64,000 bases of DNA from Oikopleura dioica (taxonomy: Eukaryota; Chordata; Appendicularia; Copelata; Oikopleuridae): positions 5,688,157-5,752,156 of the forward strand of contig OU015566.1 of NCBI GenBank assembly GCA_907165135.1, read 5' to 3'. Below, in pieces: positions 43,169-57,200 of the stretch. A model generated the notes under the pieces. The model was given only the letters and a program-made list of their open reading frames with translations, was not told the origin of the DNA and made no database searches. The position numbers were made by a program, and so were the translations under genes. Each line of letters opens with the position of its first letter. Positions within the stretch are counted from its first letter, which is position 1.

Positions 43169-45102
43169 ATGCCTTTTGGAGACAACGAGAAACCATTTGT
43201 GCATCAATGCCAGGGCGGCTATAATTTAAAAAGCAGACACTTCAAGTTCTTTCTCAAAGACATTCACTCGACAAGTAAAAAGCAGGCTTTTCTCAGGTCA
43301 TTTAAAAAATCTCTCAGCGCTAGATCGGATGCCGCAGAACAACAAGCACGTGGACAACTACGAAAGAACATACAAAGTTCCAGTCATTTGCATGTTCGGC
43401 GAAACGCCCGACGATCACTCTGTAATGGTCTTTGTCCACAACTACTTTCCCTATTTCTACATTGCAACGAATCCGCATGTGCTCGAAAGAGACATGAACG
43501 CAGTCCTCGAGCTTTTGAAAAACGACGCGCGACTCATGCACGGTTCCAAAAATCGCTTTTCTGAAATCATGAAAGACTCGCTTTTGAACCAGCTAAAAAG
43601 AGTACGAGGCGAATTTCTTGGAAAATTGAAGCCATTTTGGCGGACTCCGTTTTACGGCTACACTACTGAAAAAAGATTGTACATCAAAATAACCTACACG
43701 AAGCCGTACTTGCACGATGCAATAAGAGGAGTGTTGGAGGAAAAGTTCAAGGTTCAAAATGGATTTTACAATTATGTGAATCAGTTTTACTCAGGCACAG
43801 GTTTCTGAGTCATCCTTCTTCAAAAATAGTCCCTAACCTTAACCCTAACCTTAACCCTAACCCTATTCTTATTCAAATGCAGTAACCTAAAAAGACCACA
43901 ATGTCGCCTTGAACAAATCCGTTTACCTAAATCGCTTCCGCTACGACGAGCGCCCGAAAGCGGAGTTCAACGGGATCGACTTTCTGACCGGCCTCCCCAG
44001 AGTGCAGCCAGGCTCGCGCCCGACAAGCTGCGACTACGAGCTGCACTGCTCTTCCGACGACATTTTCAACAAAAAGCTTCTCCCGCATTTCGTGGAGCAC
44101 GTGTACGTGGACCCGCGCTGCGACCATCCAGCTCTGCACATTCACTGGCTCAACAGGAAAAATCAAGATCCGGAAAATCCAGTTATTGAGTACGACGACT
44201 TCGATTCTGATTCCGAGGCGCTGCTGGAAAGAGATCCGAACAGGTCACAAATTGACTTGGACGCGAGCCAGATTTTACGGGTCGTGGCGGATCTGGAATC
44301 CAGAGGAATTCGAGTCGATATGCAAGCGCTCGCAAAAAAGAACGAGGAAGAAGGAATCAAGGAAGAGCCCGAAAATGGCGCTAAAGAGTCGCCGAAGAGT
44401 CCAAATCCGATTCTTGACGAGCGAAAATCGCCAGAAGTTCTCTTGAGCTCAGATGAAGAAGGTAATTCTCAACCCTTATTCGCGGCTGGAGAAAATGACC
44501 TTCTGAGCCAGTCAATTTACCTCCCCGATTCTGAAAATGAAGAAGACAAAAAGAAACCAGTTCCTAGCGATTTGGATCGAGAGAGACGAAAGAGCCAATA
44601 TCCGGAAACAGGGATTGATAGTCTTAGAATCGCGAGTCAGCGGAAAATAAGCGAGTCTGAAGAAGATGGCTCGATTGCTGAAAACTGGGACTCGGAAGGC
44701 GACGATTTCTGGGAAGAAGAACTTGAATCGAACGATTCGGAGAGGCTTATTGGCGACTTGAGCAAGAAAGACGGCGAAGAGAAGTCCAATGATTCCGTAA
44801 AGATTATTGGCGAAGAAAAGAAAGAAGAAGAGGAAGAGACCGGACCGAGTTGTTCATTTTCTTCAAGAAGAAAACATTTAAAAATCGTGGAAGAAAAGCC
44901 AAAAAGAGCGGCATTTCTGGAATCCTCGGTAAATATCTTCGGAATGAGAATTAACACGCGAAAAATTAAGAGCGACGAAGATTCAGCTGAAAGTAATCAC
45001 TCCGATGATCTTTTTGCGAGAGACTCAGATTCAAGCTCGAAGAATTCGTGCGAAGACGATTTCAACGAAAGTTTCGACGAAGAATACTATGAGACGTTAT
45101 GA
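43169..45102 (+). CDS. REV3-like N-terminal region of DNA polymerase zeta, without the polymerase domain
   Basis: Exons 43169-43274, 43318-43800, 43895-45102; 598 residues. The first 250 residues match the N-terminal domain of the polymerase zeta catalytic subunit: KVPVICMFGETPDDHSV, NYFPYFYIATN, TPFYGYTTEKRLYIKITYTK, DHNVALNKSVYLNRFRY and TSCDYELHCSSDDIF. The remainder is an acidic, Ser/Glu-rich tail ending in a stop and an AATAAA signal. No family-B polymerase motifs (such as SLYPS or DTD) occur downstream on this strand. REV3L performs translesion synthesis with REV7; without the catalytic part this product cannot polymerise. It may be a truncated gene, a fission product, or a retained scaffold or REV7-binding fragment. 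Confidence 0.75.
43831..43865. repeat. interstitial telomere-type repeat (CCCTAA/TTAGGG variants) in a REV3-like intron
   Basis: About 35 bp alternate CCCTAA and CCTTAA units inside the second intron (43801-43894) of the REV3-like gene. TTAGGG is the common chordate telomere unit, so this is a short degenerate interstitial telomeric sequence. Confidence 0.8.
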
Positions 45103-45156
45103 GCTTTGTTTTGCATATTTCACTGCCGAAGTCCAAATTTTTACAGGTCAACATTG

Positions 45157-45162
45157 AATAAA
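45157..45162 (+). terminator. AATAAA signal of the REV3-like gene
   Basis: AATAAA 55 nt past the stop codon at 45100-45102. It shows that the transcript probably ends here rather than reading on into a polymerase domain. Confidence 0.6.
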
Positions 45163-45165
45163 TAT

Positions 45166-45171
45166 TTTATT
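45166..45171 (-). terminator. AATAAA signal of the large minus-strand gene
   Basis: AATAAA on the minus strand 84 nt past its stop codon at 45255-45257. The 3' ends of the two convergent genes are therefore interleaved within a few bases. Confidence 0.6.
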
Positions 45172-45254
45172 TAAGAAATAAACGCTGTTCAAAATTCTGC
45201 TTATAGAATAAATAAATAAATGTAACGAGTAGACCGAAATATGAAAAGTCGGAA

Positions 45255-48200
45255 TCAAGGCAAATATAAGGGACCAGTAGTGATTGTAGGAAGGTACTCG
45301 TCGATTGATCTTCGTTTTCTTCCGCTGGAACAGTCGATGACGCAATTTTCAACGCTAGAAGCAAAGTTTGGAAAGAACTCGTCTTGATTGTTACCTTGAG
45401 TCACAGACGTTAACATCGCAGTGAAGGAAAAGTGTTGACGCGTCAAGGAATTTGAAGGAGTTCATTCTGAATCTCGCAAAGTTCTCTTCGCCGTTTTCGA
45501 AGATTTCCAAAGTGTCGCCGGCGATTTCGTCATTGTTGCCGCAGAAGTTGTCGATGAATGAATAGGAGAGTGTATCTTGAGGATTGTCGCTGAAATTCAT
45601 ATTTTTTACGAATAAGAGTGTTCAAGTACGTTGAGGTGGCCCAGCAGCGGTTGAGTTGAAGTTTGAAATTGTCGCCAGCTGATTCTAGCGCAGTTTTGAC
45701 GAAGAAAGGCTGCGGGACTGAGATGGTTTCGTTCACCGCGAAATGATCGCTTTAATGCTTTTCAAAACGGCTCCATCGCTGATAATAAAAAATAGTTTTG
45801 AGAAACATTCCTGAAACCGTCGTCTTTGAATAGGTCAATGCTCAAGTCGAAGTTGCCGGTCGTTTCGCTCAAGTCCACGGTGAAATGATAGAGCGAGGTC
45901 AAAATCGGGCCCGAGTTGACTCGGATCAGTCGCTCGAAAGCGCACGCCAAGTCGACTTTCAGCCTTCTTTGGCGAGTGATTCCCGCGTAATTGACGCCGG
46001 CGACGCCTTGAATCGAGCTCTTGATGATGATGTGCGTCGCGTTGGAGACGATTTCGTTTCCGCACTCGGCGACTTTTCCCTGCTGCCCGAAGTGGTACTC
46101 GTCGTTGATTAATGTTCCGCTGCAAGCGCTGTTTACTGCTCCGCCGCTCACTGCATTTGGTCCGCTCAACGAGGCAGCAGATGGATCCATATTCAAATGG
46201 TCGAAGACGCATTTGTGGATGGAAATGCCGAAATGATCGGGGCGGCATTTTGTCGAGGTCTTAGCGGAACAGTTTAAAATTGCGATCGAGAAGGAAATAC
46301 TTCTTACTTGAAGACTTATGTCACCGGAATCACAAGGAGTGCTTCCTGCGGATGAAGTAGTTGGTGTTATGCTCGTTGAAGTTGTAGTAGTTGTGGTGTT
46401 TGCTAGAAAATTTATTCTGATTCACAAAATTCTTTATTTGCGTGAATCTTTTTTCCTATCCTGCGCAAAAAGCTCACTGTACCCGGTTTTTTGGAATGCC
46501 GAGCGTTTGGACATTTGTTCGATTTTACTCCGATAGATAAATACTTGTTTATATAGTTTCGATAGGTTCATTTAATACTTACATGTGGTGGTTGTAGTCG
46601 TTGTTGTCGTTGTAGTTGTCGTGGTAGTTGTTGTTGCTAAAAGATTGATTCTACGTTACTTTACCCGTTTTTTTTCCTTGAAAAAGAATGCACATAGGCA
46701 TTTTGATATTTGTTTGATTATAACCAAAGAATAAATTTTATCTTTATATAATTATAATATTCACTCTCTACTTACGTTCAGGTCGAACAACAAATGTATC
46801 TGAGTGTGCTTTCCCGACCAGAACTGTATCTTCTCCTTGATTGTAGCAGAGGCTGAAGATCAGGGTGACAGCGGAGTGTTCGACCGTCGGCACGATATCG
46901 TTGAAAATCGCTCTTCCGCCGATATAGGCAACTTCCAAAGTTCCAGTGAGGGTTTCGTTTTGGTAAACTGGCGCTTCAACACAAACTCTGCACTCGTCGC
47001 CAGCTGGTCCACAGGAGCTCATGTACTCGCCATTTGTGTCGAAGATTTGGATGCTTATTTCTGGCAGCGGCTGAAGCACGTAGTTGATTGTGACGTTGTC
47101 TGTGTACTCGATCTGTACCGAGCCTAAAGAGGGATTTGGTAAGGAGATCTTTTTACGCGAGTTTACCGGGTGGAGCAGCGATCACTTCGAAAGGCGCAGA
47201 AGTGATTTCAGGCATAGTGAAATTCGACTCAGTGCCGGAATATGAAAGCTCGGCGGTCAATTGATAAGAGCCGAGAGAGTGAATTCGGAGTCCACTGAAA
47301 TCAGCAACGCCAGATCCTTAACAAAAAGTAATTTACTTGATATCTTTACTATTGTTTTACCAGGAGTAAATGCGACTTCTAGTGCGTCGATGTATTCTCC
47401 ATTCGCTTCGCTAATGAGAACCCTCCATGGATCTCCGCTGTATCCGACATTTTCCATCTGGGCGCCATCTTTATCAAGCATAACGACCTAAGATTTAGTA
47501 ATCAATCTATTTTCGACAAGAAAAAAATACCTTGAATCCTTGCTTGGGACGCTGACTGACGATCATATTGCCTGGTTCTTGAAGAATCGAGAACGTTGTT
47601 GGAATTTGATCGTAAACCTTTGCTTCAGTCGTCTTGGACATGATTTCTTCTTGAGCCGCCTGTTTATCGATCGTTGTCTCGGAAATAAGGTCTTCTTTGC
47701 CAGCTTCGGCCGCTTTAGCTTCCACCATTGCCTGCAAGTTTTCTGCCTTTCTTCAAGATTGAAAATCATTTGTTGCAAAGATTAACCTCTGAAACATGAT
47801 TTTTTCTTTTTCAAATCTTTCCTGGTTAGCTTCATCATCCGTAATTCCGAGATCCTTGAGAATGGTGACATCCTCGCCCATTGTTCCTGGCTCGTACCAA
47901 TCAGGGACATCTCCTTCGACAGCTTCGCCCGTCAATGTCGTCGCAACAACCTCTAACTCGGTTCCCTGCGCATCCGCCATATCCTTGATGCTCGTCTCCA
48001 ACTCGCCGTCCATTTGCTTCTGAACGAGAATGCTTCCAATTTTGTCGAAGTCTGGATCACCGACGCTTCTTCGTTTTCTTGAAGAGTTGACGATTCCAAG
48101 AGGCTTTCCGAACTCGAATGAAACTTTCATGTTGATGCTGTTCTTTAATTGAGGCTTTGTCACCATTGTTGCTTCTGTCCAGCTCTTTTGAGCACTTGTC

Positions 48201-51200
48201 CAGTTTTCTTTCTTGACATCGACGACCTTAACTTGGCTAGGATCGAGTCCGAGAAGTGCTGCTAGAAGGTAGGGCAGATCAGGAGAAGCATAGAACTCAT
48301 TGACTGTCATTGATGTCGCCACATCGAGCGTTAAAATGATCGATTTTGCAATTTTTACTCGGAGTTTATCGCCTCCGCCAAGAACGAAATAGAGCATCTG
48401 GTCAGCACGGTCAAAGTAGTTACTGCCAGAGCTATCGGTAACATCAGGAATGAACGCTGGACTCGGGAATTTCCAGTTGTGCGTGGCGAAGTCGTATTGA
48501 TTTGAGTAGATCATGTTGTTGCCGTTGAGGAAAACATCTTGTCGATTTTGACGATGAGTGAACATCTGGATTTTCACTTTACAGTCACTTTTAAATGGGT
48601 TAAATTTCTATTTTCTCGCCGAAGATTTCAAAATAGGGCTTTGATTAAAAATTCATTTACCCCTTCCTTGGAACATTGTACATCGCGAACTGGACTTCTG
48701 TAGGAGTCGTTCCCGTTGCATGGAAATCGTAAGTTTCGCCGCACTCAACAATAAAATGGTTCATTGTCGCACGGAGCGAGCAAGAGTACCCAGCACAGCA
48801 TGAATTATCGTTGAGTCCGTTTGAGAGATCGATGTAACCAGTTGAAGATCGCAAACCGATTGGCGAGATTCGTCGTATTTCCGTGTCTTTGTCGAAGGAT
48901 TCGAAGATCAAGTGCGCTCGTGTACTTCCGACGCAGTGATAAGCGGCGTGTGATTCTTTCCAGACGCAAGTGTCTCCTCTAGAAATGCCCTTGTGAGGCG
49001 CATAATCATCGATGGAGATGACTGTTCCATTCGTAAAGGTCAGCATGCTCTCAGGAACTCGATAATCGCCCATGCCGTAGGAGTCATCGACGCTGTTTGA
49101 CCAAGGGAACCCTTGAACTCCGCGCCAATGGAATTCGGACTGCGAAAAGATGGATGTCTCGACGCCGTTGCCAGTGAATGATCCGTCCATGTCCTTCACC
49201 AAAAGCTTCTTTTGCCCATCGCATGGCATGTCGATACAATCGGCAAGATTGACATTTTCCAGCAGTGGCCGCTTGAACTCGACGAGATGATCAGCGTGGC
49301 AGTTAGTCAAGCTTGAACCCGAAATGTCAACCGAATGAGTGACATCTTGAGCGCGCGGGTTCGACATTACAATCACATTTCCTCTGCCGCATGTTGCATC
49401 CATAGAGTATTCCTTGAACAGATTGTTCGCGACGCAACTGTATCCGGTTGGTGATGGATAGTTGTCTTCCTTTGATCGAATGAGGAAGTTCTTTGGATAG
49501 TTATTGTAGTCAGCGACAAAGATAGGCATCATAATAGCAGTATGGCCAAAATGCTTGTTTGCCGGCGCTCTTGCCATTGTATTTCGACCGCCAGTCAAGG
49601 TGAGATAGTTTTCAAGGTTCTCCCAATCCTTGCAAGTGTGGTGGTCCGAAAGACCGATGAACTCGTTGTTGTCGATTGAGCAGCGAAGGTCACCGTGCCA
49701 GTGATCTAGAGGGCCTCCATTGCCAATCATCAAGTGGCCTACTCCAACGGTGCAATCAACGAATCTGTTGCCAAGTATGTGAATGTTTGCTTTGAATGCT
49801 TGCGTGTAGATGCCGTAGTCTGCGATTCGCCAGAACTCGAAGCCTTCTAGTAGAATACAAGGTCTGTTGTATTGAGGCTTGAGAATCGAATAGCCGAAAC
49901 TCACCGAGTGAGCGTAATTGGTAATGTTCATTGTCCAGCTATCACTCGTGCAGAGATCAGAATGCTGACAAGGAAGCCCTCGGCCCACGTAGCCAGGACC
50001 ATCACCTCCGGCGACGCGATTGTTGTGGAGAAGTCCGGAAAAGCTGTTGATACCAAAGCCAGGGCCGGAGGCTCCAGCCTGGTTAATTCCGCTGAAAGAA
50101 GCACCAAGGAAGGCCTGTGCGTACGTCATTTGGCTGACAATCATGACGGCTACATTGTTTGTTACAACTGAATCATCAGCCTGTACCGAGAATCCACTGC
50201 CAACAACGTTGAAGATTACATTTCTATCGATAACAAAGCTGTCAACTTCTTCGCCAATATTAATTGCGCCCATGTAAGACGAGTGGATGGATGAACCTTT
50301 GAAGTAGGAAGGATTCTGGAGAGTTGATTGATCTCCCTTGTTGTAGAAAACGATAGGTCCTCTCCAGTCGTCGCCACGGTTATGACCATATTGACCCATG
50401 TAGACGAGCTCAATGTTTTCTAGTTGCGCCCATCCTCGTCGGTAAGAATCACCATCGTCCGCTTCAATAACTACAATTCTTCCACCAAACATATCTTCCG
50501 AGTCTCTACTCCCGTCAAGACGGATATTACGTGTCAGGTGGACTACCTCAGTCTTGAAAGTTTCACCGACATCGGCTCCGCTATGATCAAAGTCGAGTGG
50601 CCTGTCGACAGTGACTGTGTTTCCAGCGATAGACACAATCTTGAGGGCGTCAAAATCACGCGGGTTGTAGGAAGACGCGGCAATGACAATTTCATCGCCA
50701 ACTTTCCAATCTCCGCTTACGTCGTCCGTGAGCTCAATAGTATTTACGCCAGCGACGACAGAGTTTTGCAAAAAGGACAACGGTGTGTTCTGCGGGCATC
50801 CAACAAGACGTAAGCCACCCATAACACCAATCGTTTTGGCTCCGATCGGATGGGATCCATGCGGAGCACCGAATTCTTCTTGCCATCGATCACCCTTGAA
50901 ATTGATCTTGAAGGTATGACTACAGTTGAAAGGTTGGTCGGTAGTTCCGGCGAACAGATTTCCATTTTCAAATTGGACGGATCTTCGTTTTCGTCTTTCC
51001 CAAAGATGTTCATGGCCGCCAGCTCCTGTGTTGATTAGGATGTCTCTGATATCGAGAGTGATGTCTTGAGCATCTGAAATAGTGAGTGTTCCTTCCAGGA
51101 AGAGAATGTCGCCATCAAAATCACTGTTCAACGTAACATGCTTTTCAAGAGGAATAGTGACATTCGATCCGGGTGCAGGGACGACTCCATCTTCCCAGCA

Positions 51201-54200
51201 AAGCGGATCTTCCCAGTCGCATTCGTTGAGGTCGGTTGGCGGTGTCGTTGGCGGTGGAGTTGTCGGTGGCGTGCAATCGGGCCAGAAGCATTTGAAAACT
51301 TCGAAGTTGTAGTCAACATCGTAATAAATATTTTCAGCGTCGGTTTTTGCGAACATGATCGAGAAATCAAGAGTATGCTGGTCAATCATATAAGCTAGAG
51401 GTCCCATTGACACGTCAAGCGATGTTTCTTCTCGGCCGGCGTACGATTCCCATTTCCAATCAGCGAAGCCTTTTTGTTTGAATCCGTCAATTTCAGCATA
51501 GTCGACCTCCTGCGTGAAAGGATGGCGAACAATCGCGTGCTTGTGCTGTCCAACATCGTAAACTGTTCCCCGATATGTAATATTTGTGATGTGCAGGAAG
51601 TCTTTCCAGAAAACATCGTGAGTTTCTCCTGCGAGAAGGATACCCATCCAACCAGTTGGATGTGTCGATCGACTGGTTTGAAAGGGGATAGTTGTGGATC
51701 CGTATTTATTCTCAATGTCCAGATTCAAGCCCTGGAGTGCGCTTGGTAGTACATTATTCATGCCATAGCGCATGAACTCGATTCCTTGACAGAAAGAACA
51801 TGGAAATTTGACCGAAAACTCAGGCGCAGGTTCACACATCGAGGTCGGGTAGAGGCTTGATGTCGGTACTACTGACCAGCCAGCCATGCCTTTTCCAGTC
51901 AAAGAGCCATCTCGGTCGACAAGAACGGTTTCGTGCTCCCAGTCAGCCGAAAACTTTCTTGGAGAGTTAAACCACTGAATTCGCTCGAAATGACTAGTTC
52001 GACCGCAATCAAAGGGGTAAGAATGGTAGCAAGCGTCAATGGCGGTGCAGTGGCTTCCGTTTCCTTGATCGAAGTTGTGGAACTTGACACCTTCAATGGC
52101 GCACATTGCGTCTGGCTCCCACGGTGTTTCAATGCCGAAACGAGTGCACAGCGATAGCTCAGGGATGTTCTTATCAATGTATCCAATGACAGTCGAATCC
52201 TTGATGCCGGTAGCGTACTGAGTGTACTCTCCTCCGTAACGCCCGGAAATAGTTTCAAGGATCGACAAGCCGCCAAGAATATTGTTCGCTGCAATAAAGT
52301 CCTTCATCCAAATGTTATCTGCTACTCGGGCAAGTTCAGCACCTCTGAGACAGTTCCAGAAAATTCCTCTTTCAAAGGTAGCTTCTCCAGGAGGCCAGGT
52401 CGTCTGACAATCCTGTGTGCTTGGTCGATAGGCTGAGTTTGGAATCATCGTCATCACCCAGAAGCCATAAAAGCCCATATCGTGGGCAGTGTTATTGTAC
52501 CATTTGAGGACACCCCTGTTGACTGGACAGAGTGTATCTTTGTAGCCTGGCTGAACTCCTCTGTGAGGGAAGGCGTGTTCAAATGGATTAACCCAGTATC
52601 CAGTTTGAGCACCTCCTGCGGCTCGATTATGTTGAATGATATTCCAGGGATTGGTAATCCAAAAAGCAGCAGCTTTTTGATCAGTGTTTAGAAGCGAGTT
52701 CGACGGTTTTGTTTTGATAGCCAAATTGTACTGGATTATGTTGTTCTCTTCGCAGCCATCTTCAATGAAAAAGTTGTGGCCCATAGCATTGTAACCGACG
52801 TTCCATTCAACCAGAGCCTGATGAACTCCATGAGTTGTGATGACGCGATTGAAAGTGTTGTAGACCGCGTTTCCTTTGAAATAAGAGTCGGGTTGGTGGC
52901 TTGATCTGTGGAAATGGAACGAGTATCGGGCAAACTGGGCTGCTTGTCCCATGTGGAAAGATTCAATGTGCGCGATTTTTCCCCACGTGATTTTGTGCAT
53001 CAAGAAATGACCGCCAAACTCATCGGAGCCGATTTCATCACCCCATTTATTCTCGTAACAGCTTTGGATAACTTCGTCTTCTTTCTGGTTTTCTCCAGTC
53101 TCATACTCCGTGTCGCAGGGTGGAAGTGTTTTTGTCCATTCATCATTAACGTTTCCATACAGCTTGACGTTTCTTGTCAGAAGACCAACTTCGGCTGCAA
53201 CTTCTAAGATTTCCCCATCCCATTCAGAGTAATGATAAAGATGTCGGTATGTTAGAGGCTCCGTCAAAAAGATAGTTCGTCCATCACTCGAGATCGAGTC
53301 AATGATTCTTTCTTCGCTTTGAGTAAGAGTTAGCCGCCCGCCAGTAGTTGCAATGACAATTTTATCGCCAGGTTTCCATGAGTTCATCGGAGCATCAGGA
53401 TTTGTTACCGGATTGCGCACGAAGATGGAATTATCTCCTGCTTCTGCCGTTGCGTTTAACTGTGTCCAAGTTGTCTCGATTGGGCAACCGTGAAGACTGA
53501 CAGTTCCGTCGCGAGTGATAAAACACTTGGCGCCGTAGATCGGAAGTCGAATGCTTCGGTGGTGGCCATAGAGCTCGATTTCCGCACCAATTGGATCTGA
53601 CGGTGTTCCGCAGAAAGGCTCATATTCGTTTCCAAGTTCAAAGTGGCCTCCATCAGTGATTAAAATGTACTCGGCTCGGAGTTTAATGGCATCTTTGCGA
53701 TCCCAGACGAGAGTACCGCCTTGGATGAGGAGAACTTTCAAAAGTGGAGTAGACTCGTCGAGCAAAACAGTCTGATTGTGGGGAATGACTGCAATATCTC
53801 CATCGACAGGTTTGCCAGTGCAGTTCACAGCGGCGTCACATCCCCAGGTGAATGGAGAGCTCCATCTGTCAACGTACCAGAATTTCGCGGCATCTGGGTG
53901 ATGGAAAACAGCATTGCCATCAGGCACAGTCACATGAACCAAATGAGCCGTCGAGTATTGATGAGCTTGTGTCTCGCAGACAATTTCTGTCACGCTTTCA
54001 GAAAGGATAACACACGAAACTCCGTCGATTTCAACAGTTGTTTGTCCGGGTACAAAGTTGTTTCCAGCGATAGTAATTCTTGTTCCACCTTGGGTGCCTC
54101 CCATGTTCGGGTGAATGCTGTCGATGTACGCAGTGGTTGAATTGTCAAAGACAAAGCTCTGACCCGCGTTGCGTCGTTTTCTAACGCCCTCTTCGACAGA

Positions 54201-57200
54201 TTCATCATCGTTATGATACCACTCGTACACGCAATCTGTTGAGCTTTCCCACACCCAATTTTCAATCATGGGCGTTTTACAAATTGCTTCTGTGTGATCG
54301 TTGTTAATTTGACAGTCGACGAGCTCCTCACCGCAGAGCGTTCCCATGTTGTTGTCGTAAAATCCGCTTCCAGTGATGGTTATGAGTTTTCCGCCACCAT
54401 ACGATCCAATATTCGGGTTTACATTGTTAACTTTGAAACCCATTTCGAAGACAGAACTTTCGTGAATAGCACTACCAATGCTGTCGAAGTTGATATCCAG
54501 TTTATACTCACCAGCTTCTTGACCAGGAACTGTGCAAGAAAGGAAAGCATTCGTGCCATCGCAGTCGACTATTGGGCAGTCTTTGTCGCCGATGGAAATT
54601 GTCACGCCACTGCAGCCGTTTGGAAGACTGTCGAGTCCAAAGGTGACCTCTTCATTGGCAAGGTATTTGTTCGACCAAGTTGGCTCGCTTGACTCGCTCT
54701 GCTGAGTGATAGCAATGTTCGTTTGAGTATCAAATTCGTATTCGCAGACACCAGGGGCACATGATATTTTTTGGTTACTGAAAACGATGGTGGCTTTTCC
54801 GTCGAAATCTTCAGTTACAGAATTAAAAGCTGCAGGAGTAATAATTTCGATTTTTGTTGAGCTGATTGCAGTGATTTTACAAGCTTTTGGATCATAATTT
54901 TGGCCACAAATATCGTCTTCTCCGACATAGAAATAGATCTCTCCAGTTGGAATCTGCAAGAAATTCTCACTCGTCGTGAAACGAAGTCGATGTCCGCCAC
55001 CCATTGATCCCTTCTTTACAGCGTTGTCGAAAGATTGGATCTCAAGCTCGAGATGGAATTGTCCGACGTTGACGTATCCATAATTGTCAAGATACAAACG
55101 AACCTCGTAATCGTCAAAATTTGGATTAGGAAGATTCAAAGAGAAATGGCAAGTAGGACCAGAACAAGAGTGCGTAACGGTCATCGAGAGCCAATTGTTA
55201 TTGTTATCTTCTCCTGCAGCACTCACTAATCGACACTCTGCTTCCGCCAAAGCGGGATGACCGAGAAGAGAAAGATCGAAATCGACAGTAAAAGCACTTT
55301 GAACCGATGGAGGACCTGCAACGTTAGCGATATCATTAGTTGGATCAACAGCGGTATAAGTTTGTCCAGCAAATGCTGCGGTGAAGCCATAATCGCCAGT
55401 GTCAGCGCAAAGTTTAATATCGTCTGCATTGTACTCATCAAAATCAGTCTCGCAATAGTAGACTGCGATTGCTGTTGGAACTCCAAGAGAATCGGTGTTT
55501 GACAATTTGCAGAGAATTTCCGTGGCGCTTACGGAAATTACATTATCACAAACACTGACAGCCATTTTTGCAACTGGGAACTTATCGTATGCGAAATATT
55601 CGCCTGTGATCGTCAAAATGCCGCCTCCTTGATTTGAACCCTCGGCCGGATAGATGCCAGAGCATGTCGGGGAAAAGGTCTTTTGAAGTGCAGTCAAGCT
55701 TCCGTCGATCTGGGCCAACCCTCGCCCGAATTGATTTACGTGTAAATAGACTTTCTCATTGATGGGCCAATTATCAGTTGTCTGTCCGATATTAGCTACA
55801 AGCTCTCCAAAAGAGCTTATCGATGAGATCATAAAAGGAATCTTTGCATCCGGATTCGTTTTCGTCACAGCGTAGACTTCATACTGATCGAGGCAGTCTT
55901 TGTTGTCGGCGAGCCCTGAAGCGGTGAGCTGAACGGTATTGCCGCTCCAGGAACCACTCGTTACAATCGGACTTCGAGCAAAGGAGAATGTGTGTGTCAG
56001 ACAGCCAGTGCAGTTCGCGGAAATCGTCGAGGACGGAAGTTGAGTTGAGATATCAGTGTCGATTGGGCCACAGTTTTTCTGTGTGTTCCATTTATTTTTC
56101 CAACCGGTCCATTTTTTGACCTGATTTTTGATAGCAGAAAAACCATTAACCACGACTTCAACTTGGACCTCTCTGTCAACGGGATCGTTGATTTCAATAG
56201 TTCCTCCTGGTGTTACTGTTCCAAGATCATCAACAGGTCCGGTTGTAAAGGAATAGACTCCAGGTGCTTCATCAAAAACTCGATAAATCTCACCACTTGA
56301 CGAGCTTTGTGGTGGATAAGAGAATTCTCCTGCAGGAACAGATTCTAGCGCAACGTTAATTGTGCTTTCGAGCTGCCATCTAAACACGATCTTGTCGTTT
56401 TGATTGATGACAAAGTCGGATGGTGACCATCCTGTTCCGATAAAATTTGCTACATGAGTAGTGTAAGTTGCATGTGTCAAGCATACAATTTTCTTGTTCG
56501 TTTGCGAGACGATGTCGCAGTTTTGGCCACCAATTGTGACTTGAGTAATTGTCGAATCTACACCAAAACCTTCTCCATCAATTGTCAAAAGAGATCCACC
56601 TGCCATCGAGGACGATGTCGGGGCAATTGTATTGATACTGAGGATTGTTTCTACGGTGATCGAGTCTGAGTATCCGAACTCTCCGATAAGTGCTCGGAAC
56701 TGATGTGCTCCTGGTGCTCTCGCTTCAATGAAGAAACCATAAGTACTTCCATTCACAATCGCAGTGTGGACTTCGTCATCCTCAATGAAGAAAGTGACTG
56801 TTTCATTGAGAATATCTCGATCAAACGTCACCGTTACATCGTTTCCCTCAACACTGAGTGAGGATACATCAAGTGTGACGACATTTGCAGCGGCGTCATA
56901 AACATATGTCCCGAGGGGCTCCACATCGCCATCAAAGAAGATACTAACGGATGCGCCGAGACCATCGAAATTTTCAGGTGATCTCACAATCACGTCATCG
57001 ACAGATCTGCCGACTACTTCCACGATGGTATCCCCGAAGGCGATGTCACCTTGAGCTAGGCCAAATCCGTCACCGCTGATTGTTACTAATGTACCACCAT
57101 TGACGTTTCTGCCATCGGGGCCAACGGTCACACTGACACTTGTTGAAGAAGAGACAGTTACTTCAAGAGCAGTTGTGTACTCAGCGAAACCTGAAATAAA

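Noticed and set aside
43861-43911. Start of a separate gene at the TTG or nearby ATG before 43909
   Set aside because: Splicing from 43800 to 43895 continues the REV3 homology (DHNVALN) in phase.
45148-45345. C-terminal transmembrane helix for the ZP-containing giant protein
   Set aside because: The hydrophobic stretch (YFGLLVTFIYLFYK) is in another frame past the stop at 45255, and I found no intron that joins it in phase; left open.
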